In this document: in pieces, positions 10,344 through 22,060 of the stretch
Position numbering within the stretch: the first letter of the stretch is position 1
Layout of the letters: each line of letters opens with the position of its first letter
NCBI GenBank assembly: GCA_021397845.1
Contig: CM038046.1
Coordinates: forward strand, 67,908,021 to 67,972,020
Source of the DNA: Areca catechu
Lineage: Eukaryota > Streptophyta > Magnoliopsida > Arecales > Arecaceae
Length of the DNA: 64,000 bases
Reading direction: 5' to 3'
Translations under genes and position numbers: made by a program
Notes under the pieces: generated by a model
Databases searched by the model: none
What the model was told of the DNA's origin: nothing
Seen by the model: the letters and a program-made list of their open reading frames with translations, nothing else

Positions 10344-11265
10344 AATATTAATCTACATAAAGAACAATGTATAAATAGACCACTCAAGATATACACAACT
10401 ATTAAGGATTTATCAATCTATTTGTGTCTCCCACTATTTTTCAATGAATACCATAGCCCTTATCTATGGTAAGCAAGAAACCCTATTAGGGTTTCTTTAG
10501 TGGGGTTGAGATCCCAATTCCTCATAATTGCCTTGTATTACACAACAATCATTTATGAGTTCAAGGGTAGGGAATTTCCTTTTCCATTTGCAATCCATTC
10601 AACTCTCAACAAGATAGCTACCTCTAAGATACTTATAGCCTTGTATTATATAACAAACTATAATGTCTTAATTTAGTTAGACCATTCTTTTTCATATAGT
10701 TATGTTTGAATAATTTGCCCTTGTGTTACATAACAAAGCAACACCATCAATCATGCTATAAAGTATTAGATGCACCAAGATAAATTTCACATCAAACCTT
10801 AAAGCAGGCCTTGTATTACATAACAAACCTACTATAGTTTTTAAGATGAATTTGGCTTATAATGAAGGAAGGTAATTAGTAATATTTTAATCTATTAGCA
10901 TTTTCCAATTCAAGGTCTAAATCAATCAAATTGGCCAAGTAAGCGGAAGAGAGATAGGAGGCCCCCTGTGCTTGCCTTAGATACCAAAAAATTGGCCAAG
11001 TAATGGATCCAATTAAAAATTATATTCTCTTTACCTTCCAAGAACCACTTTCTTAGACACTAATTGATCGATCAAATCTTAAATGGATTTGAATTTTGAT
11101 TTTATAACACTACAACTAAGTATAATTTTTAAAGAGGCCTTTCAGGTCTCATGCACAACCTAATACTACAAACTATCTATTAGGCATATAACACCACAAC
11201 ATTATATATGCCAAGTGTTTCATCATTCTAGGATAACCATACAACATAGTAGACATCCACTATTT
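10344..11265. other. AT-rich non-coding stretch with a four-fold 20-bp motif
   Basis: No gene is seen. It may be the leader or 5' LTR of the older minus-strand copia element, whose gag starts at 10343. A motif close to GCCTTGTATTACATAACAAA occurs at 10530, 10638, 10717 and 10808 at irregular spacing. An AGTGGGAGAC-like purine run lies on the minus strand near 10427-10436. LTR borders could not be placed by eye. Confidence 0.4.
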
Positions 11266-11269
11266 TGTT

Positions 11270-11830
11270 AAGACAATCTTGTTTCAAAATGATGACTAAA
11301 TAATCTAAGCATATCTCTATATTTTTGGAAAACTTTGGTTTTAATTTTGAACTTATAATATTAGGCAATCTTTTATTTATAAGCCACCATCTTGATATAT
11401 GCTTTCTCCAAGATTTCTTTCTAAAGGTCAAGGCTTGTCTGTAATTTTTGTTAATTAGTGTTTTTATCATGCTCCTTTATCTGATCAAAAACTAAGCCGA
11501 CCTCTAAAGGAATAATTATTTCTATCTTGAAAGTTAGTTTGAAAGATATTTCACCAGTCCAGACATAAAGAGTTATCTAATATGACTAAAGGATACTGTT
11601 AAACTCATCGACCCAAAGGCCTTTTGCCTGATCAAGTCTAAATTTCAGGTCTTGAAGGACGGTTCGATTGGTCATTTTCACTTCTCTATTGAATTATAGG
11701 TGCCTTGCTGATGTAAACATGTGCTCGATATATAGATTCAAGTAGAATTCTTGAAATTTTTTATTTTCAAATTACCATTCATTATCTGAAATAATGCATC
11801 TAGACAATCCAAGCCAAAAAACTATAGACT
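11270..11830 (-). pseudogene. Decayed Tat-lineage gypsy integrase fragment
   Basis: Translation of the minus strand, with stops and shifts, gives recognisable integrase-core blocks: RCIISDNEW at about 11800, IEHMFTSARHL, VKMTNRTVLQDLKFRLDQAK, then GLWVDEFNSILWSY. Further down come IEIIIPLEVGLVFDQ and LQTSLDL. These align in order with the integrases at 18340-18760 and 59000-59440 of this same window. The second catalytic Asp (SDN) is present. No matching LTR or other pol domain was found around it, so it is an old relic. Confidence 0.75.
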
Positions 11831-12865
11831 TCCATCTCTTTGTTTCTCTCTCTTCTTTTATATCATACTCACTTTACTTGATTTATGAATCTAGTGAAGG
11901 GTTTTGAGTCTTATTACTTTGAATTTGAGAGTTGATCTTTGTAAAGAAACTTTGAACTACCCTATTGCTCTATTAGGATGGTCACAACATCCTAACCTTT
12001 GTTAAACGTTGGAAGATATAGACTTTATTGATCTCTATTAAGTTATTATATCTTAAATAATTTTGATTAGATGAAGCTACTTGATCAAATTGATCCTTGA
12101 TCACTAAGTGATACCTTGACCACCACCTTGGCTCTTATCAGACATCATTAGATCTTATCATCTTCGATCACTATTGAATCAATTGTATCTTAGTCTAATC
12201 ATGATTAAATGAAATCACTTTGATTGGGTCAACTGAGACTTCGGATGCTACTGCTTTGCCTACTTTATAAAGATATCATAACTTAAGAATTTTATTCTTA
12301 AATATTCAATGTTAAATTTTGATAAAGAAAATATTTCTAATAATAGATTTTGAAGGATTCTTTGAGAATTAATTGAATATCAATTCAATATTTCTATAAA
12401 AATAAATAATGAACCATCTTGCCAATATATTAGCCTTTGATTTATGTATGTTTTATAAAACTGCATTTGAATGGAAAGTAATTTGTAAATCTGAGATTTT
12501 TGAAAAATCTTGATTTATTTATTTGTTATGGAATATGAATATGATATATATGTTACTTGCAAAAGCCTTTCTAGGGTAGTCAATTACTTGAATGAGCTAG
12601 AATGAGTGCTTAAAGAGAGACATATAATTAAGGGGGATGGTTGATAAGACAATATTATTAAGGACGAGCCTTCCTCCAATAAAGAAAATGGCCTTTCCGA
12701 GTGGATTCCATCTTTTGAAGTAGACACATCTCGTTAGATTTTAAGATTTACCATCCTTTTAAAAAAGGATAAGATAAAGAATAGGCAAAGAAGAAGCAAG
12801 AAAATCGAGCCAAGATGCATGTTCATTAAGCTGACCAGAATTGATACCAATGGGAGCTAGCGATA
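11831..12865. other. AT-rich sequence without recognisable features
   Basis: No coding region, tandem repeat or element end is seen. It is probably old decayed repeat sequence into which Tat element 1 inserted. Confidence 0.4.
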
Positions 12866-12870
12866 ATACT

Positions 12871-13617
12871 TGTTGTAGCCATCCGGCCGATCCTAGGTCT
12901 AACCGGCCAAGAAGTCCGACCGGCTGACCCATGGGAGGAGAGGTCCGAATGACCCGCTTCCTCCGAGGTCCGATCGATCGGCTCTCACGGAGATCCTGAC
13001 TGATTCCCTTTCCAGAGGCCCAAAAGGCCGACCAACCCGAAGGCCGACCCACTTCTGCGAAGGTACGACTAGCCCACCCAAGGATATCTTGGAAACTCCA
13101 GAAGCCTCCTTCCATATCTATCGGTTGGTTTCCTCAAGGCCCTTATCAGATACTCCCCATCGGCTAGACGACGGGCTCCCGTTAAGTCTGATCGACTCAT
13201 TCTGCTTCAGGGAACCGCTCGAAGGCTCCAGAAGCCGAATTCCAACTGGTACCGAAATTCTATTGTAATGGACTCAATGATGCGGCCACATCTCCGCGCC
13301 ACCTGGCCATCACTCTGATTCTCCTAGGGACAAATCAGGGCTTTTCAGCCTATCCCCTAACAGAATTTGGTAGCATTCCATGCCTATTTAAGGTGATCAG
13401 GGGACCTCTGCTGAAGGCTAGGTGCACTCTTCCCTCTCCGTGAGCTATTCTCTTTCATTTTATCCATTCTGCTGCTCCCAGGCTCCTGTTAACTTAAGCA
13501 TCAGAGTGTCCCATGCCAGAATACCACTGGTGCTTAGGGGACCTTGTGCTGGTCGACTGGCAGAGGAGCTATCCAGCGTAGTCGACTGAGCTCGGTCCAG
13601 GAGAAGGCACAGCAACA
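12871..13617 (+). repeat. 5' LTR of Tat element 1
   Basis: 747 bp, TGTTGTAGCC...CAGCAACA. It matches 22516-23261 over its whole length with scattered, mainly transition, changes. The partner LTR starts TATTGTA, a G-to-A change in the terminal TG. A TATA-like CTATTTAAGG lies at about 13383-13392. ORFs inside are LTR shadows. Confidence 0.92.
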
Positions 13618-13640
13618 GATTGGCACTAGAGGAAGGGCAC
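13618..13640 (+). other. Primer binding site region of Tat element 1
   Basis: Two bases after the LTR end comes TTGGCACTAGAGGAAGG. Position and the TTGGC start fit a PBS. The priming tRNA is not identified. Confidence 0.55.
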
Positions 13641-15195
13641 GAACCTTCATTCTGCTCTCAACTCTAAAAGGAGAGATTGATTGAGAAAATCTTGTAATGG
13701 CGAGGGGATGAACTTGAAGTACCTCTACCAGGAGAGGACATTTTCACCACAGGTCTGAAGCACCTCTCAGGGAAGATGACACCACTACTGCCACTGAGCC
13801 CACCATTACTCGAGGATTGCAGCAATTCTAGATGTTGGAGAACTACATCGAAATGCTTACCATGGTGGTCCAGCATTTCCAGGAAGTGGTTGACGACCGG
13901 CGACAATGACCTACGGTGTCTTGCATCAATCATCAGCTGATTGCCAAGGCAAGTCAGTAGCCGGAGGTGCCTCTACCTCCATCCCATGTCATTCTAGAGC
14001 CCCCAAGGTCTTTGGGGGCTCGCGCTAAAGGGAAGAGGGCGAGGTTGGCTTCCCCCTCTTTTGCTAACTCTGTCCGCCATGATGGTCGACACCCTGCTAA
14101 AGACCAGTGGGACTACGGTAGCATAATCATGCGCATGGAAGAGCACATTGCTGAAATTGCCAAATGACAGAAGGCCGATGGGGGCCTGTCTTACGACACC
14201 CGCCTGTCTTTCTCTGTTGAAATCTTGGGAGAGCTGATCTCCTGTCACCTTAAAATTTTTTAGGTGGACCCCTATGACGGCACCACCGACCCATTGGACC
14301 ATCTAGGCACCTACAAGGCCCATATGATGGTACAGGGCACCTCCGATGCCCTTCACTGCATTGCCTTCACAACAACCCTAAAGAAGGCCTCTCGGATATG
14401 GTTCATCGCCATCCGACCAGGTACGATCCACTCTTTTTTCCAACTTGAGAATCTTTTTCTTTCCCATTTCAGGACATGTAGTCGGACAACGAAGAACATC
14501 GACTGCCTCTTCCTTATACTCCAAAAGAATGGGAGACCCTCCAGGACTACATGGCCCGTTTCAACTCAGCGGCCATGGAAGTCCCAGATTTGAATGAGGC
14601 GGTAGCGATGTCGGCCTTCAAGAGAGGGCTCCACTCGTCCAGGCTCACATTTTCTCTGGAAAAGAAGTTATCGACAAGCTACACCGAGCTGTTCGCTAGG
14701 ATACAGAAGTACGCCCTGGCAGAGGAGTAGTCGGTTAGTCAACGCCAAGCTGAGGGGAGGTCAGCCCCCAAGAAGCGGGGCGATAAAGTCCCCGCAATCT
14801 GACCTCCCGGTGATGACAGCCAATCCCCCAAGGACTTCCTCAGGAGGTTTGAGACCTATGCACCTCTCTCCCTTCCAAGGGAGAAGATCCTTATGGAAAT
14901 CAATAACGAGGCCTTCTTGCAAAGGCCTCGACCAATGAGGGGTCCTCCTGCCACCAGAAATAAAAGCAAGTACTGCCGGTTCTACAGGTATCACGGGCAC
15001 GACACTGAAGAGTGCCTCCAGTTGAAGGACGCCATTGAAGACCTCATTAGGAGGGTGTACCTGAACAAGTACGTCCGACCCCATCAGGACCGGGCCGAGA
15101 CCTCGACCTCCAGGGACCCTCTGGGAGAGGTGGAGCTTCCCAACCAATGCCAAACCGGTGGGGGCATAGGTATGCTACATCGACGGTCCGACTAG
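13641..15195 (+). pseudogene. gag: Tat element 1 gag, broken by stops and a frameshift
   Basis: Gag forms the particle in which reverse transcription takes place. The N-terminal part (about 13690-14260) is decayed. An in-frame TAG at 14261-14263 stands directly before VDPYDGTTDPLDHL. The capsid-like region runs from 14264 to a frameshift near 14523, then continues in another frame (TLQDYMARFNSAAMEVPDL...) to a stop near 14730. The C-terminal part (14893-15195) has a zinc-knuckle-like CRFYRYHGHDTEEC in which the usual spacing is modified. The same stop-before-VDPYDG occurs in Tat element 2. Confidence 0.85.
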
Positions 15196-15219
15196 GGGCA
15201 TGAAGGGGACCAAGACATT

Positions 15220-15993
15220 GAAAAGAGGCCCAGGGGTTCCAATGTAATCAGTTTCTCTGACAAAGACCTCTTGGTGCCTTATCTTCCTGGAGATGAACCT
15301 GTAGTTGTGTCGGTAATCATTGTCAACTATGATGTAAAGCACATCCTCATTGATAAAGGAAGCTATGCAGAAATTTTACTTTATGACGTCTTTGTCCGAA
15401 TGAACTTGTCTAGATCGAGGCTATGAGAATCCCTGATGCCACTGACTGGCTTTGGAAGAAACTCTGTCGGGGTTAAAGGAGAAATAACTTTGCCCATGAC
15501 AATCGGGACGGAGCCTTACAAGAGGACTTTCCCCATCAACTTCGTGGTTGTTCATACGACCTCGGCATACAACGCGAGTTTAGGCCGACCAGCTCTCAAC
15601 AAGTTCCGGGCCATCGTATCCACTTACCATTTGCTGACGAAGTTTTTGACTTATAACGAGGTCGGAGAAATGAGTGAAGACCATAGGATGGCTAGACAAT
15701 GCCTGGCTATTCATGACAAGCAATTGGAAGGACGGCCCACTCTTGAACAACTTGAACCCCGGTACGAAGCCAACAAACGTGGCCAGCCTGTTGAGAAAAT
15801 TGTGTTTGTTCCCCTTAGGGAGGATGACTCAATAAAGGTCCTCCAAATCGGGAGCACACTAGGTGAAGAGGCCAGACAGGAGCTGATTGGCTTCCTAAGG
15901 AGCAATGCTAATATCTTCGCCTGGTCGGCATCGGACATGCCAGGGTCCCATCGGATGTCATTACTCACCAGCTTAAGGTGGACCCACTTATAG
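15220..15993 (+). pseudogene. pol: Tat element 1 protease region
   Basis: The aspartic protease cuts the polyprotein. The active-site block reads HILIDKGSYAEILL at about 15340-15385; the catalytic Asp is kept, but the following residues are DKGS rather than the usual DNGS or DTGS. A TGA at 15424-15426 interrupts just after FVRMNLSRSRL. The open frame 15436-15993 covers the protease C-terminus and the linker to RT, including ASLGRPALNKFRAIVSTYH. A frameshift near 15960 throws the last residues out of register before RT. Confidence 0.85.
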
Positions 15994-15999
15994 ACCCGT

Positions 16000-16798
16000 C
16001 CGACAGAAAAAGAGGAGCTTCACCGTCGAAAGGTAGAGGGCCATTGAAGAAGAAGTGAAGAAGCTCTCTGATGCTGGCTTCATCAGGGAATCCCATTACC
16101 TTGAGTGGCTGGCCAATGTCGTCATAGTGAAAAAGGCCAGTGGGAAGTGGAGGATCAGCATGGATTACACTGACCTCAACAAGGCTTGTCCGAAGGACAG
16201 CTTCCCCCTACCGAAGATCGATCAGCTGGTGGATGCCACGGCCGGCCATCAGCTCTTGAGTTTTATGGATGCTTTCTCTAGGCACAACCAGTTTAGGATG
16301 CACCCTGAAGATGAAGAGAAGACAGCCTTTGTCATGGACAAAGGGCTGTATTGTTACAAGGTGATGCCCTTCGGCCTAAAAAATGCGGGTGCCACTTTTC
16401 AAAGGTTGATCAATTGAGTCTTCGAAGGGCAACTCGGAAGGAATATGGAGGCATATGTTGATGATATGATTGTTAAAATCCTCCATAGAATTGACCACAT
16501 CAAGGACCTGCGGGAATCCTTTGATGCATTTAGATGCCATCGGATGAGGCTAAATCCTGCCAAGTGCATATTCGGAGTGACCTTCGGGAAGTTCTTCGAT
16601 TTCATCATCACTCAAAGTGGTATCGAGGTCAACCCCGACAAAGTTAAAGCTATCATTAACATGGCACATCTGACCAGTAAAAAGCAGGTGCAAGAACTAA
16701 CGGGCCGCATCGCTTCTCTCAGCCGTTTCATCTCCTGGTCGGCTGAGAGATCTCTTCCATTCTTCAAGATCTTGCACCGGTCAGACAGCTTCCACTGA
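16000..16798 (+). pseudogene. pol: Tat element 1 reverse transcriptase, one internal stop
   Basis: RT blocks in order: DAGFIRESHYLEWLANVVIV, WRISMDYTDLNKACPKD, LPKIDQLVDATAGHQLLSFM, GLYCYKVMPFGLKNAGATFQ, then a TGA at 16415-16417 (between RLIN and VFEGQLG), then AYVDDMIVK with the catalytic YVDD at about 16454. The frame continues to VNPDKVKAIINM and on to 16798, where another TGA stands. The same TGA after RLIN occurs in Tat element 2. Confidence 0.92.
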
Positions 16799-17686
16799 AC
16801 CGACAAGTGTCGATCAACATTTGAAGCCCTGAAGGACTATCTAAAAAACCCTCCACTCTTGGCCAAGCCAATGGAGGGTGAATTGTTGTACTTATACATG
16901 TCGACCTCCGATGAGGTCGTCAGTGCTATCCTTGTGCGGGTGGGGGAAGACGGTTAATAAAAACCTGTCTACAATATCAGTAACGTCCTCCATGATGATG
17001 ACACGAGGTACCCTAAAATGCAGAAGCTGGTCTACTCCTTGGCCATAGCGGCAAAATGCCTCCGACCCTACATCCAGGCACATTAGATCGTACTGACTGA
17101 CCAGCCCCTCAAGGCAATCCTTCGATGTCTTGAGACCTCCAGACGGCTCACCAAGTGGGCCATCAAGTTGGGTGAGTTCGACATTTCCTTCCAATCCTGG
17201 TTGGCCTTGAAGGCTCAAGTAATCATTGATTTTATTGCAAAATGCACCTGGAGGTTGGAAGTGACCTCATCATTGGCTGAAGCACCTATAGCTGATCCCG
17301 TGGAAGGGATCGAACCCGCTTGGACCCTTCATGTGGACGGAGCATCCAACCTCGTAGGATGCGGGGCATGCCTAATCTTAGCCGACCTTGATGGGTTGAG
17401 CCTGGAGTACGCTCTCCACTTTGCATTTCATGTGTCAAATAACCAGGCGGAGTATGAAGCCTTGCTTACAAGCCTGAGGATAGCCAACGAGTTAGGCATT
17501 GGCAGAATTCAAGCCTTCAACGACTCTCAGCTAGTGGTCAATCAAGTGAAAGGCGAATTCGAAGCTAAGGACTCAACCTTGGCCAAGTATTTGGATAAGT
17601 TACAAAACTACATATCTCGATTCAAATTCTTTGAAATTCTTCACATACCTTGGCTGCAGAACTCTCGGGCGGATGACCTATTGTGA
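16799..17686 (+). pseudogene. pol: Tat element 1 RT-RNase H connection and RNase H
   Basis: The connection region (16799-17160) has several stops. RNase H lies in the open frame 17168-17686: WTLHVDGASNLVGCGA with the first Asp, NQAEYEALL with the Glu, and AFNDSQLVVNQVKGEFEA with the second Asp, so those three acidic residues are kept. The end reads NSRADDLL then TGA. Confidence 0.88.
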
Positions 17687-17689
17687 TTG

Positions 17690-19027
17690 GCCACTGCCGC
17701 TATCAGCACCTCCGATTGAACCTTTGCGGAGCATCTGCAGCATCCCTGCATTACCGAAGAGCTGACTGAGCTTCACCATGTCGAGCAAAAAGCCTCATGG
17801 ATGGACCCCATCCATGCATTCCTGGTTCAAGGAACTCTTCTGGATGATTCAGCCGAAGCTAAGTGCATACGCTGGGTGGCTTCCAAATATGTCATCCTTG
17901 ATGGGGCCCTCTACAAGCGGTCATTCTCATAATCACTGCTGAAGTGCTTAGGGCTGACCGATGCGGACTATGCACTCAGAGAAGTACATGAAGGCATATT
18001 TGGCGACCACCTCGGAGGAAGATCCTTGGCTTATAAGATCATCCAACAGGGATACTTCTGGCCCATAATTCAGAAAGACATGTCGGACTTTGTCTGAAAG
18101 TATGACGCATGTCAAAGGTACTCTAGCATCCAATGGAGGCCCACCAGCCAGCTGACCCCACTCATGGCACCTTGGCCATTTGCATAATGGGGCATGGACA
18201 TCCTGGGACCCTTCCCCCATCATCCAGCTAGCAGAAATTTCTCCTTGTGGCCATTGACTACTTTACCAAGTGGGTGGAGGCTGAAGCACTAGAACAAATA
18301 ACGGAAGCCAAGGTGGAAAACTTCATTCAGAATTACATTATCTTTCAGTTCGGCATTCCGCAGACAATCATTACTGATAATGGAAGGTAGTTTGACAACT
18401 TTAAGTTCTGCGATTTTTGCCAACAATATCACATTTCCCATCGGCTTACATCGGTCGGCCACCCTCAATCCAACGGAGAGGCTGAGGTCACTAATCGAAC
18501 AATCTTGCATGGACTGAAGACCCGACTGAATGAAGCCAAAGGGCGTTGGGCGGAAAGCTTCACTCGATGCTCTGGGAATATCGGATGACCGCTCGAACGG
18601 CGACCGGGGAGACTCCATTCAACCTGACCTACTGGAGCGAGGTGGTAATCCCTGTGGAAGTCTCTTTACAGTCCCTACAGATTGATCATTTCACTGAGCC
18701 GACCAACTCGGAGCAGCGGAGGGCTGACCTGGATTTATTGGAAGAAACTGGACTCCAGACAAGCTTGAAAATGGTGAATTACCATTAGAAGATGGCTAGA
18801 TATTATAATTCACAAGTTAAGGCATGAACCTTCCAGGTCGAAGATCTGGTTTTGCGAAGGATGGAGATTTCGAGACCGACCGAGCAAGGGAAACTCTCCC
18901 CTAATTTGGAAGGCCCTTATCGAGTCATTGAAGTGATTTGAGTCGGAACCTACCAACTCGAACATTTGGATGGACGACAGATTGTGCACCCGTAGAATGT
19001 AGACAACCTTCGCAAATACTGTCAATG
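17690..19027 (+). pseudogene. pol: Tat element 1 integrase, several stops
   Basis: Integrase inserts the DNA copy into the genome. The zinc-binding region reads HEGIFGDHLGGRSLAYK, then a TGA inside DFV*KYDACQR. The core has VAIDYFTKWVEAEAL (first Asp), IITDNGR (second Asp, followed by a TAG) and SNGEAEVTNRTI (Glu), so the DDE residues remain. The region around 18545 is frameshifted: the open frame 18546-18788 restarts out of register and then gives ARTATGETPFNLTYWSEVVI. The C-terminus (QGKLSPNLEGPYRVIEVI, NVDNLRKYCQ) ends at the stop 19025-19027. Confidence 0.9.
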
Positions 19028-19056
19028 AAGTCTACAACTTCTTCTACGAAGACTCT

Positions 19057-19450
19057 GAAAGTCCGACCTCAATCGACAAAGGCTCTAACACAGCCCATTC
19101 TGAATGTCTGACCCCGGTCGGCAAAAGCTCTAGTGCAACCCACTCTGAAAGTCCGATCCCGGTCAACAAAGGCTCTAGGGCAGCCCATTCCGAAAGTTTG
19201 ATCCTAGTCAACAAAGGCTCTAGGCCAGCCCATTCCGAATGTCCGACCCTGGTCAGCAAAGGCTCTAGGGCAGCCCACTCCAAAAGTCCAACCCCGGTCA
19301 GCAAAGGCTCTAGGGTAGCCCACTCTGAAATTCCGACCCCGGTCAGCAAAGGCTCTAGGGCAGCCAACATTGAAAGTCTGACCCCGGTCGGCAAAGGCTC
19401 TAGGGCAGCCCATTTCGAAGGTCCGACCCTAGTTGGCAACCACTTCAAAA
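19057..19450. repeat. 45-bp tandem array between convergent genes of Tat element 1 (about 9 units)
   Basis: Units such as GAAAGTCCGACCCCGGTCAG, followed by CAAAGGCTCTAGGGCAGCCC, begin at 19057, 19102, 19147, 19192, 19237, 19282, 19327, 19372 and 19417, an exact 45-bp spacing. Because 45 is a multiple of three, open frames run through it on both strands. They are a by-product of the repeat, not evidence of a protein. The array starts 30 bp after the integrase stop. A related 46-bp array sits at the same place in Tat element 2. Confidence 0.92.
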
Positions 19451-19825
19451 CAATCCACACAGAGCCACGTGGAGAACAGGCTACAAATTCGGGCGACCTG
19501 ATGTGCCAGAACTTGGAGAGATATCTAAAGTACCTAGGTCCGGACTGAGCTACCGGTCCCCAGACATTCTACCGATTTCTAACTCAGGCGAGCCGACCAA
19601 AAACACTTAGGATTTTTCCTAAATGTTTAAATTCGGATTGAGTTGCTGACTGGTGGCTACTTCAAAAAGTTGGCGATCCTAAAGAGCAGACCGAAAACTC
19701 TTAGAAGGATTTCAAAAAGACAATATTCCACCTCATTTGCATCAACACACACAAATAACAAAAGGATTTTTATATTAAGTCCGAAGAAACTATTTAAAAA
19801 GGTAGGTCAGACCTTTACAAACACC
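19451..19825. other. Spacer between tandem array and end of opposite-strand ORF
   Basis: About 375 bp with no recognised domain. On the minus strand, downstream of the opposite-strand ORF, an AATATAAA-like run near 19775 could act as a poly(A) signal; this is weak evidence. Confidence 0.4.
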
Positions 19826-20556
19826 CTAGGTCTGACCCACCGAAGGGGCGACAAGGGCCTCAACTTCGGCCCCGCCCATTACAGCGGGAATTTCAACTGG
19901 GACGTCCACCATCCTTACATCAGTCTGAGTTGGGGCTTCGGCCCTGGCCTCTTCCACACCACCTTCAGCCTGAGGCTCAACGCTACTATCAGCAAGGTGG
20001 TCTTCTTCTTCCGCTAACTCCTTCAGTTCGATGAAAAATAGGTCAAGCTCAAGAAAATGTCCAGCCACCTTCTTCAGGCAATCGTTGTAGCCTTCGCTAT
20101 AGAAGACCGATGCTGCCTCTTCAACCTCTTCGATAAAATTGACAGAAGCTTTTACTCCGCTACAACATCTCAGACTCGCCCAGCCGCTAGCTCCTGGGCT
20201 TCCTCAAGCTAAGCCGCAAACTTCACTGTGGCCGCCTGCTCAGCCTAGGGCCTCCCGTCGGCCTCGACGAATTGCTCCTCCACCACTTGCTGTCGGTGGG
20301 TGAGGGAGTCCACTTTTACCTTTCTCCTTTTTAGTATAGACTCTCGGTCGGCCAGCTGGCTCCCCATCTCTTTTAGTGCCTCCTTTGATGACTCAACCTC
20401 CACCTGGATAGCCGACAGCCTTTCCTCTAAAGACTTTAAGGATACCTCCGCGGTCGCGTGGGCCACCTCCAGCTCCTTCCCCTTCTTGGCAGAGGTTTTG
20501 GCCACATAGAGAATCCGACCGATGCCATCGTCCATCAAGAAAATGCCATGAAGAAG

Positions 20557-20639
20557 CTGCAAGTACAAGTCTGAGTTAGTACTACACAAGATAATTGGAA
20601 GAAAGGGAAAAATACAAGGAAACAAGATAGGTATTTTAC
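20557..20639 (-). other. Predicted intron 2 of the Tat element 1 opposite ORF
   Basis: On the minus strand a donor GTAAAATACC and an acceptor TACTTGCAG bound an 83-bp T-rich stretch. The exon after it (LLHGIFLMDDGIGRILY) aligns with the exon after the second intron in Tat element 2 (LIRDNLVMDEGLGELLY). Confidence 0.7.
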
Positions 20640-21133
20640 CCTCACGAGGTCACAGTAGGACTCTATGGCTACGTCAATCAGATTTCTCTGAATTGACAAC
20701 TCCAAATCAGCATCCGTCATGGCCCCCCTGAGCAAACTCCATGCTCTCCTTGGGTTGTCCAGGGTGTGACAGTGCTGGAACGCCTCCTAACGGACTTCTT
20801 CTTCGGATTTTTCCTCGACCGCCTCGCATTCCCCCCTCGCTCATCGGCCTGGAGGAGACAGCTCCCTTGGCGACAAGGGAAAGGGGATGGCCAAAGGAGG
20901 GGTGGCCGACCCCCCGGCAGGAGTTGAAGACCCTTGTGTCTTCCTTGCCAATACCTCCATAAGAGGGGTATCGTCTTCGCCATAGTCCACGTCTACTATG
21001 GACATGGGCCGTTCTTCCTCCTTCCTTTTCTTCTATCTCTCTACAGCCGGCTCCCTGGTCGGCTCTGAGACGGCCCTCTTCCACACTGCTCACTGGATGA
21101 CCCTGGCTTTATCGATCTTCTTTGTCCTCCCTC

Positions 21134-21221
21134 CTATTGCAAGGAGAAACCAAAGTGAGAAATACGAAGGGAGGTAATAGATCTAATGAAGCAAGTTACG
21201 AGAGAGGAGGTCGGCCCTTGC
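21134..21221 (-). other. Predicted intron 1 of the Tat element 1 opposite ORF (GC-AG)
   Basis: Donor TTTAG|GCAAGG and acceptor CTTGCAATAG|GAGGG on the minus strand, 88 bp and T-rich. GC donors with AAG after them are an accepted minor class. The partner copy has an ordinary GT donor at the same place. Confidence 0.6.
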
Positions 21222-22060
21222 CTAAAAATCTTTGAGGGCTGATCCATGCCTGGTGAAGGACCTCCTTCCGTAGTAGTTCGTATGCCATGCTTAGGCCAGC
21301 TCCGCTGATCTCATTAAACATGGCCTGGTTGGCCATCAGGATCGTCCTCCCCTTACGGAGCCTCGGCCATGGCTCCCTCCACAAAGGCTCAAACCCCCAG
21401 GATTGGAGGCTGCTCACAAGAAAAAATTGGGCCTTCCACCCGTGGATGGCTGATGGCAGACATTTCAGGATCTTTCGACCGAGATGAGGACAGAACATCC
21501 ACCACTCCTGGCTCCTAAAGTCTTTCTTCAAAAGAAAAAAGCTGCCAAAGAGGGATAACCTATGATCAATTTCGGCTCTATGGCATAACACAATGAACCA
21601 GCATATTGCCCGAATACTGTTTGGGGTCAGCTGCACCGGGGTCACCCTATAGAAGTTGAAGATCTCAACAAAGAAAGGGTACAGGGGAAATCTTAAATCG
21701 GCTTTGATGTGGGCTTCGTACATCAGGAGAGTCCCCAGCCCTAAAGGATTGTTCTCTCTCCCTTCTCGGCCTGGGAGCGTGTGGTGCAAGGTTGAAGGAA
21801 TGCCATATATGGCCCTAAGGTTATCGACTCGTTCTCGGGTCATGACCAATGGAATCTCACTCGACCCTGGCTCCCTTGGTCTATGGATTGGACCTCGACT
21901 ACTGGATGCCATCAGAGTTAAAGGAGGAGGAGGACTGGGAGACTAACCTGAGGCTGGACTACTAGAAGCCTGGTTTTGTAGAAGGAGAAGAAGAAGCTCT
22001 CTCTCTCTCGTGGAGCACTGGCATAGCGGAAAAAACCTCCCATAGTGCTTCGCCCCTCCT

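Larger units (their letters stand above)
19826..21912 (-). pseudogene. Opposite-strand ORF of Tat element 1: Transposase_28-type domain plus coiled coil, spliced
   Basis: Minus-strand gene between pol and the 3' LTR. Exon 1 starts at Met 21912 and carries MTRERVDNLRAIYG, then a region resembling Pfam Transposase_28 (LRFPLYPFFVEIFNFYRV, VQLTPNSIRAICWF, a WW-containing block, KCLPSAIHGWKAQFFLVSS). Exon 2 (from 21133) has a charged linker with at least one in-frame stop. Exon 3 (from 20556) has a strong coiled coil (KSLEERLSAIQVEVESSKEA), with stops near its end, and an acidic Glu/Val-rich tail to 19826. Despite the name, Transposase_28 proteins have no shown transposase activity and their function is unknown. 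Introns 20557-20639 and 21134-21221 match introns in the copy at 48880-57292. Confidence 0.8.

Noticed and set aside
19044..19548. Overlapping repetitive open frames on both strands with 15-residue repeats
   Set aside because: Produced by the 45-bp array. The related array in the other element has 46-bp units, which would break any such protein.
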